From Lingula anatina (lineage: Eukaryota > Brachiopoda > Lingulata > Lingulida > Lingulidae), in assembly GCF_001039355.2 (NCBI RefSeq), contig NW_019773770.1:64001-128000 (forward strand): a stretch of DNA of 64,000 nucleotides, in the 5' to 3' direction. The notes beneath the pieces were generated by a model. That model was not told where the DNA came from. It was given only the letters and a program-made list of their open reading frames with translations, and made no database searches. Below, piece after piece: positions 33,701-47,658 of the stretch (position 1 is its first letter; every line of letters begins with the position of its first letter). Made by a program: the position numbers and the translations under genes.

Positions 33701-36627
33701 TTCAAGATCGTCTTTTTGTGCATAAGCAGCTGCGGCACACGGCGTAGGAGGGAGGGGGCATCATTAAATTTGAGGGAAGGTGAAAACATATCGTTGGAAA
33801 ACGCTCATAAGGACCCAAGGGCATGTGTCACATCGTAACCATCAAGACATGGGACAGAGCTGTTGAAGAAACGAACACGTTTGTACCAAATAACTTCATA
33901 TTTATGTTTGAGGAATGTGAAGGCACTAGTGAATCACGCATTTGTGCAGCCGGTGTTTCATTATCTGCTGCATTTGAATCACAGATCTGATGCTAATTTT
34001 GTTAGCGAAAACAAAACAAATTAATTTATAAAAACAGCAAAAAAGAATTCGAGCACCATTACTGCACGGAGGGATCACTCAGCACAACAATCAAAGACTT
34101 CCCGGCGGATGTGACTTTGTTGATCTAACAAAAAGACCATGCCCACCTAAACAGTGACAAGCTGGGCCATGGGCAAGGGGCACAACATTTTAATATTCCA
34201 GCTTCAAAACTTGTTCAAATGATTATGAAAATATTGACTCAATCTTGCCACTCTTTTAGTAGCGGCAAGTTTTTTCTGACCTCCAGGTTGACCTCCCAGA
34301 CGCATCTTTAGTAGATAATAGGCATGTACATTCTCTAAGTGGGGAGCACGTGAAAACAAATAAGACCAGACATGGCTAAATAGCTCAGATATTAGAGAAA
34401 CGCCACTCAGCATTTGACATTAAAAATAAGTGCTTCCTCCCTTGCACCTTTTATATATTACAGCATTTGTTTTAAAACGACGGGGAAGAATGTTGACGAA
34501 CTTAAAATTTTTCGTAAAAAGCACCAAAACAGCTATTTCATTACTTGTTAGGAGACGGCTTCGCTAATCATTTGCAGGGTTGGACGCACTTAAATTTATT
34601 GGTTCAATACTTTGGTACAAATTTACCTTGCGTGAGTCTTTTGATGGAAATGAAATAACAAAGATAAATTTAACTATGTAGTGCCATTTTTCATTATCTG
34701 CTCGGTAAAAATAGCACACGAAACATGCTATTGTGTGTGATTCTCATAATAATAAGTGAGCTCTCTCCCTGAGATGATGGAGCAGTTTATTTCATTGGAA
34801 CGACTTAATTCAACGCAAAGAAATATTTATTTGTTTGGCTTTTCACGTAATCGGCATCTTGATACATATTTTTCCTCGAACAAATATTTGTTTAAGTGAT
34901 AAGATGAATATCTGAAATACGACAACCAACCACACGTATTATGAAATACGAGTGATTGTGGAGAAAAACGCGGATTCCTGTGTAGAGGAGCCATCGCGAC
35001 CGCTCGAAGGCTGACAAAAGACGAAAAGACGCAAGGCCTCAGATTATGTGAGTTTCCGTGTCAGAAGTACCTTCCTCCGGTAACTGCCGTGTCATTCTCG
35101 GTCGCGGTGATATGCGACTCTCATCTTCATTAAGGACGCACCCGTCGTGCCACGCGCCGGATTGCCGCGCCCCTGATATCTTGATCAGTCCATCTGTGAG
35201 GAATTCGGTCCGATTTTGGGTTTTGTTAGCGAAAAGGTCGCGACCTGTCTCCTCCACTCGGCAAAACATCGCCTCGCTTACAACAATGGATGACCCCAGA
35301 TCGTTGTGAGGTCGGAATAACAAAATTTCACTTGATTGGAAATCATAAAATTACGTCTGACTTCTAGCTGAACCCTGTCTTTTATCTACGGCACATTTTG
35401 GCACTCATGTTCGTGAAAAATACTTATTCTGTTAACTTTTAGAGCGAGAGGAATTGGCCAAGGGGACGTCTGTGTAAACTTTGGAATGAAAGGGGTTGAC
35501 ACGTCCACAGTTTAACTTGAGGTCCATGGGTACCGTTTTATTGAAATTGTAGATGGTTTGATAATATTGCCGAAAAGGAAAAGGGCACCTGTTTCGGCCG
35601 CGCCCCAATGGATTCATTGACTGGCTGTCAAATACGTGATGTCCACTCAAAGCAACGGAGAACAAACATGAAGTGTTTTACATATGTATTTTGCTATACT
35701 CGTTCTAAATAATGATTGTTTAGATACAGATCAATGTGTTTTCTCTATACTAAACTAAGATTTCCCTTGCACGAAAAAGTGTCGGACAAATAGCTACAAC
35801 CCTTGTCAAACTCTTTCATTCCAAAGTTTATCTAGACAACTCCCTGGCCAATTAATTCATACAGTCTTGTTAAATAGCATAGATTGCTGGTGTAAATGAA
35901 AGGATTTCGAATGAAATGGGACATTGAATGCATATGTCTTCAATGAAATATTGCACGGCGAAAAATGATTAACCATCTTCCAGACCGCAATGAAGATACA
36001 TGGCTCTCCGTCACAGAAACGCGCCGAGTTCTGCCGCAAAACGTGCCGTAAATTTACAGGTTAATCGTTAACACGGAGAAATAACCTTATTTTACGTCGC
36101 GCTCTTTGTCTTATGTGTATAACAACTCACCACTTCTTCCACCTCCAGTGAGTGGGTTTATCTTTCCAAGACAACACGTCAATGATGTTATTCTGTGCTG
36201 TTTTTATGATTTCGAGCGCAAAATGCCGTTTTAATGTGCAATCGAAATTCCAGCATGTAAACGATTACTCAACCTAAAGATACGCTTCAAGTGCACTGGA
36301 GGGCAAAGTGCCAGACAAACCAGGCTATTTATCTCGTCTATTCACAGAAAGAAAAAAATATATATCAGAGATACAAGAAAGATACCAGGTGCCTGAAATA
36401 TAAAAGAAAGTAAAGATAAAGTGGCGGGAATGGTACGCATTCTGAAAAATACTAAGAATCGACGTTTAAAACGATTCAGTTTCTTTTACGAAAGTATCCA
36501 CTATATCAAAATCGCTGTACCTACCTGCCACTGGGCTTGATGAAATATAGAGTATCATCCACAAGCAAGTAAGCAGGACCACGGATTTCCCCATTACGGC
36601 GCGGTGAATGATGGTAAAAGTCTGCAT
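24759..36627 (-). CDS. FST: Follistatin, secreted activin/TGF-beta-family antagonist
   Basis: Six exons on the minus strand, 36525-36627, 32034-32225, 29973-30194, 29542-29766, 25309-25545 and 24759-24817, sum to 1038 bp (345 residues; human 344) with every phase matching. Exon 1 encodes a signal peptide (hydrophobic core VVLLTCLWMILYI); Met1 or Met12 could start it. Exon 2 is the N-terminal domain (NCWLMVGSNGLCQ, then APNCQPCQ). Exons 3, 4 and 5 each encode one follistatin domain (EGF-like FOLN plus Kazal): CEQVKCEEGKRCKM..CGTDGRMYRNHC, CDNVICTDNKNC..CGADGVTYESFC and CQNLTCSDNKKC..CGTDNQTYSSWC. The basic stretch KRCKMRNGRPKC lies where vertebrate follistatin binds heparin. Exon 6 adds a short acidic tail ending DPSTE. 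It is expected to bind and neutralise activin/BMP ligands outside the cell. Exons 5 and 6 are doubled in the assembly. Confidence 0.96.
25636..29541. other. Follistatin intron 4 (unique part)
   Basis: From the end of block B to exon 4. It is AT-rich and CpG-poor with only short meaningless open frames. I see no additional exon or clear transposon. Confidence 0.7.
30195..32033. other. Follistatin intron 2
   Basis: Between the first follistatin-domain exon and the N-terminal-domain exon. Nothing recognisable apart from low-complexity stretches. Confidence 0.7.
32226..36524. other. Follistatin intron 1
   Basis: A 4.3-kb first intron. From about 33 kb onward it becomes visibly richer in CpG than the other introns, peaking at 35030-35320, and is a plausible place for intronic enhancers. 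No exon was recognised. Confidence 0.65.
35030..35320. promoter_or_regulatory. CpG-rich islet in follistatin intron 1
   Basis: This 290-bp stretch has many CpGs (for example GGTCGCGGTGATATGCGAC and AAGGTCGCGACCTG) and is open in frames on both strands, which fits GC-rich composition rather than coding. It may be an enhancer or alternative promoter for follistatin. The open frames match no domain I know. Confidence 0.4.
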
Positions 36628-36784
36628 TTTTGCAAGAAGCAGTTTTTTTATATTTTATGCAATCAGCCTGTCTCTTCCAACGTCCAGAATAAAATGATAT
36701 AATAGAAACGAAGCAGAAAAAATCGTTTTTCCAATAAGGGCACTGTCGTAGATGTGATGCACGTAACACCGATGTTAACGCATA

Positions 36785-36853
36785 TATCTCCCTCCGTCTG
36801 GCTATCCACGCAATTTATACGGGGACCATGTTTGCCTCTTCCCAACCACGTGG
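36785..36853 (-). promoter_or_regulatory. Candidate follistatin core promoter (TATA box and E-box)
   Basis: On the minus strand a TATA-like GTATAAATTG (36811-36820) lies about 190 bp upstream of the follistatin ATG, which would place the start site near 36785 and give a 5' UTR of about 160 bp. A palindromic CCACGTGG E-box (36846-36853) lies about 30 bp further upstream. Positions are seen directly; function is inferred. Confidence 0.5.
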
Positions 36854-37430
36854 TTAGCGATCCCGTCAATGAATGAGACTAAAGGGACCGACTCAGAACA
36901 CGCATTGCTAAACATTTCCAGTTAAAACAATAGAGAAGCATGACTTTTTTAATCGGAATACCTTCTGCTTTAATTTGGGTGGGGGGATTCAAGGCCAACG
37001 ATTATTTACTCGTTTGGAGACCCATTCCCAGTTAGAGGAATGAAATACCTTCATTTGTGTCACATTCCTGGCCGATAATGTATTAGATGAACTGTACTTA
37101 ATCAAAATGCCTTTAAACACGTCATCTCACGATTAAAGGACTAAAGGTGTTAAAAGTAGTTGTGGGGTTTAGAAAGGCTCACAGAATAAGCGAAACCGTC
37201 AGACAAAATGCAATAAAGCTACACATTTTTATGGAGAAACATCTCTCATCCGTTTGAGAAAAGCAACCATAAAACTGATTAAATAACAGTGATAACAAAA
37301 AAAAAAGCGTTTTGAGATAGCCCATTACTACTGTCCCTTTTTGTGCTACTGGCACTGTCAGTCTGACATCATTACTGCTGCTGCCGCAGTTGTCCTAATT
37401 GGTATATTATTGATTTTAAAAAATCAAAGT

Positions 37431-39267
37431 ACGTCAAAGTAGTTTTATTACATAACGAACTTCCTTTTTACAGACAAGCAGTTACATTACGTTCTCACCT
37501 GACGTCTGATGACCTCCAAATAATAAGATACTGACAAATACTGCAAGACAAGTCATTACATCGGCTTCGCTGCACATATCTATGGGATTTTGGTAGTAAT
37601 GATGAATACAATGGCATCCAGTTTCTCCTACAGTTTTCCACTAACATCTGAGGGGGCATCTGAAGTGTGATGCTATTTATTTGGGGGGAAATTATGTTAA
37701 GTATGCCTTCAGTCCACGAGAAGATCTCGTCACTGGTAGGTGCAGCCGCAGCCCCCGTCCGTCAAAAGAGACGGCTCGAACGCCAACGAGTGCGAACGCT
37801 CCTCGTGGGGCACTTCAGTCAAAACACGCTGAGGTTGTCCAATTTCAGTGTGGTTTGAAATAGTAGATATCGCTAATAAACAAAACAACGGTTTTACTCG
37901 CATAGGATTACAAAACGGAATATAAAGCTGACTGAAATAGGAGAAATGTTTCACGTACTTTGATTGAAACTCAGTTATTGTGATCTGTTGTGAATGTAAT
38001 GTATTTTTCTTAATCTGACAAACGGAGCTGAAACGACCTCGAGCAGACAGGTTAATGAGTGAGGACTGTTAGCGTTTGACGTAGCATGCTGGCGGGCCAT
38101 TTTCACATTTCTCGGAAACAATTAACTTGTAGACTATGATCACCGTACCTGACGTCAGAGATGATAAGTAACCTAATTAACCTATAATTATAACAGAATC
38201 CACCTCTTAAAGGGTCTGGGATTATCATACAGCTTTTTCAAAAATTTATCGTTATTCTTGTTAGATGTTTTTCGCATTTTCGCAACCTTCAACTAAGCCA
38301 TTTACAAAACGTTCACAGGCTGAAGGAATTTTATCGGGCACGCGACATGTAATAACTGAAAAATTTAAGGATCAAGTGCCAAGAAGAACATGACATGAAA
38401 AGTGAGGGTTTGAGATATATGGGAAGGTATATATTCCGCTCATAATGAATGCTGGTAGTTTAGACCGCGAAGGTTAACTGATAATTGCAAGAGTTAAGCA
38501 TTTGACGTGATATATGTGCTGTAGCGGGCACGTCGACTCATTTTGGTTGTGCTTGTCTTTGCGCCGATTTCATAAGGCTTAAAGCCCTATTATCTTATCA
38601 TCTGAATGCTATATGTGTAAACATTTGCTCAAATCTGGAAATAAGACAGCCATAGAAAGAACCCATGTTAAATAAAAAGACGACCTGTAACTACAGGAAC
38701 ATGAAGTTCACATAACCCCTTTCCGAAAAAGCACGACTAGAGAATAATCCGCGTTTTGACGTCAGACATGTTTACTCTGATTAATCTCTATCGAATTAAG
38801 AAAATTTGTGGAAAAACAACAAGACGTGGTTTGGCCTCTTTCGGTATCCTGAACCCAGACAGGTGGCTGTCCACTCCCCTCCACTCCCTGTCTCGTTGTT
38901 GTAATCAGATAACAAGGACACAGTCTGCCTTGAAATAGGACCTCAAAAATCATTAAAAACTCATTAACATTGGCTCGACTAACTGTCGGTGTCAGGAAAG
39001 GTGTGCTGTTGTAGGAGGGGGGGGGGGGGGCTTGTATTACTGTGATTTTCGCTTCGTGTGTGGGCACTCTTTATAAGTAGCCCTCATTCAACCCCAGGTA
39101 TTGGGAAGAACTGTCATTAATAGGCGAGATGCGAGACCAGGTGAATCAAGAGGACGTTTAGATAATTTAAGTAACACAGAGAGAGGGGACGTCAGGTTAA
39201 TGTCGATGTAGCGTGATTTTTTTCACGCGCCCGCGTTTTTTCTTCTCCCGACCTGCGTGTATGACGT
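37431..39267. promoter_or_regulatory. Cluster of CRE-like TGACGT sites upstream of follistatin
   Basis: Within 1.84 kb I count eight TGACGT/ACGTCA sites: 37431, 37500 (TGACGTCT), 38077, 38150 (TGACGTCA palindrome), 38503, 38757 (TGACGTCA palindrome), 39189 and 39262. A random AT-rich sequence should give about one. CREB/ATF-type bZIP factors bind such sites, and mammalian follistatin is known to respond to cAMP signalling. It lies 0.8-2.6 kb upstream of the follistatin start. Confidence 0.45.
39016..39030 (+). repeat. Poly(G) run
   Basis: Fourteen consecutive G on the plus strand, able to form a G-quadruplex or simply a slippage-prone tract. Confidence 0.9.
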
Positions 39268-42200
39268 AGAAAGGAACATCGATGGAAAGATTGTAGTCGA
39301 GATTTAATGCTCACAGCTTTCATTCAAAACCATCGATCGTCCTTCCAGATGTTTTCTTCGGGAAAACCTCCTTGCATGGGAAGTAGTTACCTACAGGCAT
39401 AGGGGCGAACATTTACGCGACGTACTCCACGAAACGGGGTTAAATCGCACTTCGGATACTAGTTCTATTAAAATATTCGTTATTTATATCACCTTAGCTC
39501 GGGTCCATAATTTGCGCCTTCTCAATACGGCCTGTCTCTGTGGGCTGTTTGTCCACAGCTCACCACAGACAGCAAGTACTCCGTGGCCATCGTTGAAGAT
39601 TGTGAAGGGATACAGGGAGTTCCATATATTCACTTCATTTGTTTAGCTTCAACATAAAGAGTTAGCAAAAGAAGAGGCGATCCGTATGCAATGTGAAATC
39701 GGATTTGTTCATTCATTTTACGCCCCTTCTACTTGTGTTTTGCGGATATATTTTTTAATTTAATTACAATCTTTTGTCGCTTTAGATCTAAGTCTCGGTG
39801 CTTGATCTCAAATATTCAAGTTATACAAACTTTAAAAAAAGACGCATTATTTTCATACAGTCAACTCTCTATACCTTGGACTGACAATCACTTAATGGCA
39901 AATCTTTAAACGAAATATATTTTATGAAAGCCGAGTTTTATGACATATAGTTCAATTGGACTTTTTCGTCTAACGCCTTTTTTATAACTAATAACATCCT
40001 TTTTTAAACTTCTTTTTGACGAAGGCGTGACTACGTTCGCTTTCTCATCAGCATTCACCGTAAACGAATGTCTAGAAGCAAAAAAGAAAAAAATGTCTAG
40101 TCACGCCACCCGCACCACCACACCTCCTCTCCATTTTCTAATTTTAACGAAATGTTCTGCGAGCGACAATTGCATGAGGCTTTCTAGCGATTTGAAAAGT
40201 GTTTTATTTTTCGCCTATCATTTTCCATTACCAGGGGGGTTAATAACCGATTTGCATGTAACAACTTGATAATGGTTTATTAATTGGACAATAAGTTAAA
40301 GTGTACTTATATTATATTTACTACAACAGATAATGATATATTTAGTGCTTTATTCTTAGATGGCCACTCAAGGAAATAAGCCGGTAAATACTCATACCAA
40401 TGAGCACATTTGCGAGCAAGCCCGGAAGCACTCAACTCGCTCACCCTATCATGCAAAAAACCTGTAAAAAATATGCAGGCTCTTTTCGTTTGAGTAAAAT
40501 TTGATAAGTGAAAAAGAAATAACCCTACACTACAATTCCCGTCTTTAATGTATTTCAGGACCCACATCCACCTTTTATGTGAATGATGTGTATGCATATA
40601 AGCACAAATAAGAATTCAATCTAAAATAAAAAAAAGGTAATTTTCAGATCTTGTTTCCCTCCACGCATTCCTGGGAACGTAGTGCCCCCAAATTGAGCTA
40701 CCATACTCATACATTCCTCGATGAATTTCGAGCCTGTTTTAAATTTCAGCATTTTATTAAACATTATGAAGAAGGCCACGATAGTAAGGGCCATCCAAAA
40801 GACGTTTATTGTCCATTCTCTCCTTTTACAATACACGCCGCACAGGTGCTACTCACGACCTACCTGCGACAGAGCGTTTCTCCAGTGACCCTAGTGAGTC
40901 ATTAATCTATAACCCTTCTTCGAGACTTTCACACGGTGCACGTTAATGATTGTCCTTAACACTCCTGTAATGTGTGCGCATAGTTTTCCATTTTATCGTG
41001 GTCACTCTTTTAATCAAGGGTAATTATTACAATTCGCGTTCCAGACATGAAAACCACAAACCACATCAGACAGTGCAAGAGAACTGAGTGATGCTGTGCT
41101 GGACAGAATAACCGCATGTTCTAGCGCCTCTAGCAAGTGTTGTAAAGAGATGTAGACTGTAAACGTATATGTTATTTTAAATAAACTAATGGAATGAAAC
41201 AATTGTGAATAAATAAGATGGCAATGAAGTTGTTACGTTGGGTTTTCTGATATGTTATATATGGGGTTGATGTTTACATTTAAAACAATTGACCGTTGCT
41301 CTGTTTAACGGCTACAAATTAATTTCTATATGTTTCAGCAAAATTAAACTGCTGACAGTCTGCCAAGACATAAATCCTGGTATAATGACAGATATGATAT
41401 AGAGATTTTATCCCAACCGTCTGGATAACTACTGTAGTAATTACTGGTGTTCATTTTTTAAATGACCGAGTATTGGAGTGTGAAGAATTTAGTATGCAAA
41501 TAGGATACAGTGTTTCCTTATTGAATCTACACACTGGAAACTTCCATAGCACTTCTACTGCGTACAGACCGATATTCACGTTCATTCAATAGAGCTAATA
41601 TGGCGAGCTAAAAGTACTTCAAAAAGACGTGACTATGTCTAGTTAAGCTATAATAAGGTTCTAAATTAAACAAAAAAGTCACGCGTTCGCTTTCTGCCTC
41701 TTCCTTTAACATTTACTCCGGTAGGAACTATTTGTAAAACGCTATGACACGTGAAAAGGGGATGACCTTGTCACGTGACCTGCTTATTCTGAGATAACGT
41801 GCGATGACACTAGTTTCGTATAGAATACTACGTTTTGTGGCATTCTGCACAAATATTCAAATCATTAAAATTTTATATTTTGCTATAGCCAACGGCTAAC
41901 GGTGATTAGAATGTGCACTGAATTATTATGACTATTTCTATACCTACGAGGCCCATTTGCCTGGACTAATTTTAATATTACTACTTTGATTTATCATAAC
42001 ACGAACATTTATTTTGATTTGCTTAACAATCGTCTTAAAGTGTTAATAAACTTTTCTGTGTCATGATTAACCGAACGACTAATACACAACAGATGAAGAT
42101 TTCTCCACTTCGCAAAACTTTTATGTCTTAGTCACTTAAAAACTATGAAAGCAATCAAGTTTAATTTCAGGTTTTGCGTATGTTTGTATAACGGTCTAGT

Positions 42201-45200
42201 CGTGTGACAACCGCGAAACATGCGTGAATTTGAATGTTCATTACAACCAAATATCAGCCACACCTGCTGTTTATTGCCCGAAGGAAAAAAAAACAAAAAT
42301 GTTCCGACTCAATTATGTAAATAACGTAGGCAATGATGTCTAACGTACGTCAACCCCGCCTTCAAGATTTTTCTCGTTTGTCATCCACATTTCACTTTGA
42401 TTTGCGAGGTTTCTCCGTTTCAGTAGTGTGATGTCAAATTTCTTCTTTCATTTCATAATCTATGTGAAAATTGAAAATAATTTGGCAGCCATACAACTAA
42501 TGGAAAAATTACAAAAAATGTTCATTGTGACAAAAAAGGGCGGAACCGTGACAGCCATGTACGGATTGTGAGTTTTGGGCCTCTTTATGTCATCTCTGCT
42601 GGAGAACATTGTCCGCGTTTGAGGCATAGGAATGATTTCTTTTTGTCATTGATAATCATTATTTAGGACATACGTGTGCCGTGAATAAAACATTAACACT
42701 TCTTAATATACTTGAAAACATCTAAGAAGGTTTATCATGGCTAGATACCTCACCGACGTTAAATAACTCCTTTCCAGTTACGTGTATATTACATATAACA
42801 AACATAGAAAAGAAAAAAAAAGACCAAAGTTTAAATTTTACGCAACGGTTTCAAACTGAGGAAATTGTAACAGCTTGCTGTGTATTTGAAGGTACTATTT
42901 GTGGGATTTTTTGATGTTCCAAACTTTCCTCATTTTCTGTTGAAATGTCACGTGTTTGTAACAAGTGGACGTTTGTTCCCTCTTTATGTAATGCAATTAC
43001 TGCCCTTGGCAAAAGTTGCGTTCTCACTCAAAGTGAAAATGCCGAAAATGCGTGGAACCGTCCGCGTTATCTAATAACGCATTTTTGAAACATAGTTTTC
43101 AGCTAAAAACCCAAAAAATGTAATATCGCTAAATACTAAATATGATGAAAACACCATGAACTGTTTTTTTTTTCGCACTTAAGTCCAATGCTACCCCCCC
43201 CCTTACTTTTCTTACACAGACAATGACATATGAGTTCATTTAAACACCTCGACTCCGTAAATAGATTTAATCTAGAATTATAATCAATTTAATATCATTT
43301 GAGTTCTGGCTTTAATTCTGCACTGACCATTCTCTGTCTAGGTTACATCATTTGAGCCAAGAAATCAGCCAGTGCAAGTGAAAGTCACGCGCCCACGTAA
43401 AATGACCGCTCGCTTTACGACCTAATTACATTAGTTGGCTCTTAGAATGAAATCTTTTTGTATAAAAAAGGATCCGGTACTGGGAAATAACAGGTTCTCT
43501 GGAGGATTTCTCAAGTACCTCCTACCGGTGATTTGGTTGAATTGAGCAGATGACAGTCTATTGATTTCTTAAAGAGTCTGTGTTTCTTGAATGAACACTA
43601 AAAAAAGATACGTTTAACCAGCCTTGGCTTCTTGCAACTTGAACTAACTGAGACATTCAATGTCAGTCGGAATTTTTGTCCTGATTTTGTATTGGACGGA
43701 TATCGAATATTGCAGCCCGTGAAACCAACATCAAATCTCAGGGGACATGCGTATAAATCTTTGAGTGCGGAAAACTTCATTCGCTAAAGAATCAACCTAC
43801 ACTTTTCGTTAAGAAAACCTACAAACAAAAAAGCAATGATTATTTCCGCTTTAGTCAGCGTGATTCTAAAAACCCTTTAATGGTTATCAGTAGGTATGCG
43901 CTGGTATATATGAAAGGTTATTTCATTAATAAATAAAAATCAATTTGTTATGCGCATTAAGGCCTTCCTCATTAATTATAATAAAATTCGTGTTGTTAAA
44001 TACCTCATTCTTTTTTCATTTTCGTTCTATATAACAAATTTTTAAAAAAATAAACGAAAATGAACATTTATGTTTGAAATCTAATCGAAAAAAGGCAAGC
44101 CATTCCTAATTTCAGATATCACGGACGTTCAAAACAAAATCATTTTTTACATATCACTTCATAAGAAAAACAAAGCATTATTAACATTGCACCTCTCAGG
44201 CGATCCATTTAGAATGAAGCGCGAGTACGTAGAAAAATGCCTCGTAGCAACCGTGGCAACACTAACATTGATGCATGTTTTTCTTCTGACGTACTTTGTG
44301 GAAAGTTTTTGTGCTGTTGCCACAGAATAGGGGACGGTGTCTATCTAAATGTGGCTGAGAACTGACTTTGAACAACGTCGTGAATACAATGCGTCAAAGA
44401 CATTAATATTTTTCCTCCAATTTTCATTTTTGTTCGAATATTCTGACGTTACCATCATTTTTTTTTTGTTAATAATTAACTCATCAAGCTCAAAACAAAA
44501 AATAATTATTTTCTAAGACCGCTCTCTTCTCTTTCGACATTTGCTCACTGGACGGTTACACAATTAGGCCTACAATGTCCGTTTATTTACTAAGCGACAG
44601 GCGCAGCAAGCGCAAGCAGTCAGTAAATAAAAAAAGGTAGGCCTATAAGATAATCGTGATGAGAAAAATCCCAGGAATGCTCCCGTCCTCTCCATGACAA
44701 TTTCATTTGTTACTGTGGACAAGTTGCGTGTCCTCCATTCTGTGAAAGGGCCTGCAAATTTCTCTCTCCTCTTGATGTCGGTAAATCACCGTTTGAGACA
44801 GAATTTGATACTCCCTACTTTCATATCTTCGCCGAAAGACGCGTTAATTACACCAAAAATTTACAACTGACTGCAAAGAAAAAAGTCAAACTGAATGTTC
44901 TCACTTTAATACGAGATGACAGAAAGAAAATGTGTCCCTGAATAGCTCCCCCCAATACACGCATGCCGATGAATAAAACTTTTTTCAAAGGGATATCGGT
45001 ATATACAATACCTAATCGCTAATACCAGATTAACGCAGAATGTTATCAATATAGAATATTATATTCAAGTGTTGTTACTTCATAGCAGAATTTGAAATTA
45101 AAATCGATGCAGATATTATCGTAATTATCTACTGCCACAAAACTTCGTCTATGATACATATCAATGAATTGTAAGTAATAAATATTGACAAATATTGCAT

Positions 45201-47289
45201 GTTTAAGGACGTTGCAACGATTCTTGCTTTCATTACTACGAAATAAATAGGAGAATCATTAAGATTTTTTTAGACAATGTTGCTTTGCAGAATGAATCTG
45301 GAAGAATTCAAGATTTTTTCTCAAATTTAACAATTCTGTGTTTGTTTTCTCTGATGCTATGTAATGACATATATGGTGGAGGCAAAGACGCGGGCATTAC
45401 TGGCAACATATACTCCATGAAACAGCTCTTGGTCGTGCCTTCGATTCTCATCCCTTTGTGCCCTAAATCAGGTTTATCATTCAAAAACACAGCATACAGA
45501 TATTTTCGACTCTTCAAATTTTTAAAACTGGTAATCAATCAGTCACAAAACTTTGACTTATGCTAACATTACGTTGTGAATGAATAATGAACGAACAATT
45601 GGGTTCACATTGGGATTATAGTCATGTCACGTTATTTAACATTCAGCCACTAATTACTTCAAAAGTTGAGCAAGTTTCAGTCCAGACAGCCAGCCAGCCA
45701 GTATAGATTTATTCAAAAGCCAGACGACGGAGTAGATTAAGCCAATTCTGCGCTTCGTGTGGGCGTACTCATCACGTACTGTGGGGACATATTGCGGTCG
45801 TTAGCACAGGGCGTGCCGTTATATACTGCGATTGATCACGGTTAACGAGTTTTCAATCAAGCACTATGTCCACCCTCTCATTTTTCAGACAAAGACCAGG
45901 AAAATCCGAAGAAATGAATGTGTCGTCTCGGGACTATCGCACAACCATTCTCCTATGAAAAAGAGCCATTTTATCAGAGGAACAGACTCGAACTAGACGG
46001 TGGAGCGACGACCAAGGAGTTCAATCAGTGCACTTTCCCCCATTTTAATTAACACTAAGCATTGGAATGCCACCGTTTTCGCAAAGAGTAAAATGACACA
46101 ATTATTACACATTGTCACAAGACTGTCGTTTGATGTTTTGGTGGGTTTGAGGTACCACTGTGACAATTCATAATGTAGATAAAGTAGGAAGTCCACTTAA
46201 GATATCCGCGAACAGTGATCCTTTCACAGCAGTATATCATTATCTGCGTTCGTGACCACTCCCCGAGTAAATTGTCTTACCTGCGTAGACATCCTGGATT
46301 TGGCTATATCGTGCCAGACAAAAAGTAATTTATTGTCAACATTAAAAACCACAATTTCACCTCAGACATTCCTTGGTCCGTTGATGTTTTGTCCGTTTAT
46401 TTACACGCCTCAACTTTCAACCGCATCAGACACCTTTGACAGTATCAATCTTTTGTAATGAACAGCCCCTGTTCATTCGGGTTATCGTAGGTGGAGCTCA
46501 GCTCGTCTCGGTGATTACTGGACTCCCATGAGATCTTTGGTCTCATATGTTTCCAAATACATCATCTTGGCGAGGCTCATCAAGTTCTTTATTGTCCTCG
46601 CTGTCATTACTTAAGTTTGATTTAGTCTGCGGGGAGGTTTCGCGCAGTGAATATTTGCATGCCAAAGCCAAATTATTGCTATAAATATGGATTTTAAAGT
46701 GGAAATAAAATGGAGCCTACATCCGCCTAAAATACGTTTTCCCCCACAAGTGTCAATTCTCATGCAAAAATAAATTTTTGGTAACTACTTTTTTGTTGCG
46801 TGATGTGTCGTCTTAATCTCTTGCAACGTTGGAACCAACAAATACAAAATAAAGCACACATTTTTATGGGGTTATCGACATTTTGCACTGCTCTCTTACA
46901 CTTTCAAACTCAAAAGTGAATACTCAATCTTATTCGTCTTTTTCTTCACTTACATTTAACTTTGTATTTAATCATTAAATTATTGGACTTGAAGAAAACC
47001 GGGGCATTCTACTAGCACTAGATACTTCATGCAACAGATTTGATCTTTCTTTCCATACTTTACAACAGGTCCCCACTTTTATCCTATATACCTACATCTT
47101 ACTTATTCACTGAAAATACTGTACCAAAATGAAATCTCACCCAATTACCATCTCTGGAGATCATAAACCACCAAGATTTGTCCAGAATTTGGTGTCTTTA
47201 CAAACAATTATGCTAAAATGTTTTTAATATGGCACATTCAGATTATAAAATGGTTACCAATCTACTCTTAAGCAAAACATATTGTCCTC
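39268..47289. other. Gene-free region between follistatin and AGGF1
   Basis: Eight kilobases with no recognisable exon on either strand, no transposase, no rRNA and no tRNA that I can see. To about 46.6 kb it keeps many CpGs, unlike the introns of the neighbouring housekeeping genes. It is the most likely place for distal regulatory elements of the developmental gene FST. Confidence 0.6.
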
Positions 47290-47295
47290 TTTATT
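47290..47295 (-). terminator. Candidate poly(A) signal for AGGF1
   Basis: TTTATT on the plus strand (AATAAA on the minus strand), about 365 bp past the AGGF1 stop, with a second overlapping T-rich hexamer nearby. Confidence 0.4.
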
Positions 47296-47658
47296 TTTTT
47301 ATTTCATGGGGATTCCTTTTCCTTTTCATTGCACATACAGAATAAAGTAAACCTTTTTTATGTATTCAGAAAGTTGTATGATAACAAAATCCTCATGCAT
47401 GGATCGTTTGGCTTTGTAACTCTTGAATTTAATGATGCTCCTTCAAATAGTCCAACACCATCAATTTTGGCACAAATTAAAAATATTGAAATTTGTTGTG
47501 GTGTCTTCCATGCAGAATAAAATCCTAAATCCAAAACAATTGGTGTTGATCATTTTTGTCATCACAAAAAGTCATATAATAAACAAAAATCTAGGATCAG
47601 TATCTATAATATATATTTTTTGTTCAAGAAAAGTTATAAATAGACTGAAATGATGCAT

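Noticed and set aside
35039-35323. Open frames on both strands in follistatin intron 1
   Set aside because: GC-rich composition lowers stop frequency on both strands. There is no domain similarity and no splice evidence, so I list it only as a CpG islet.
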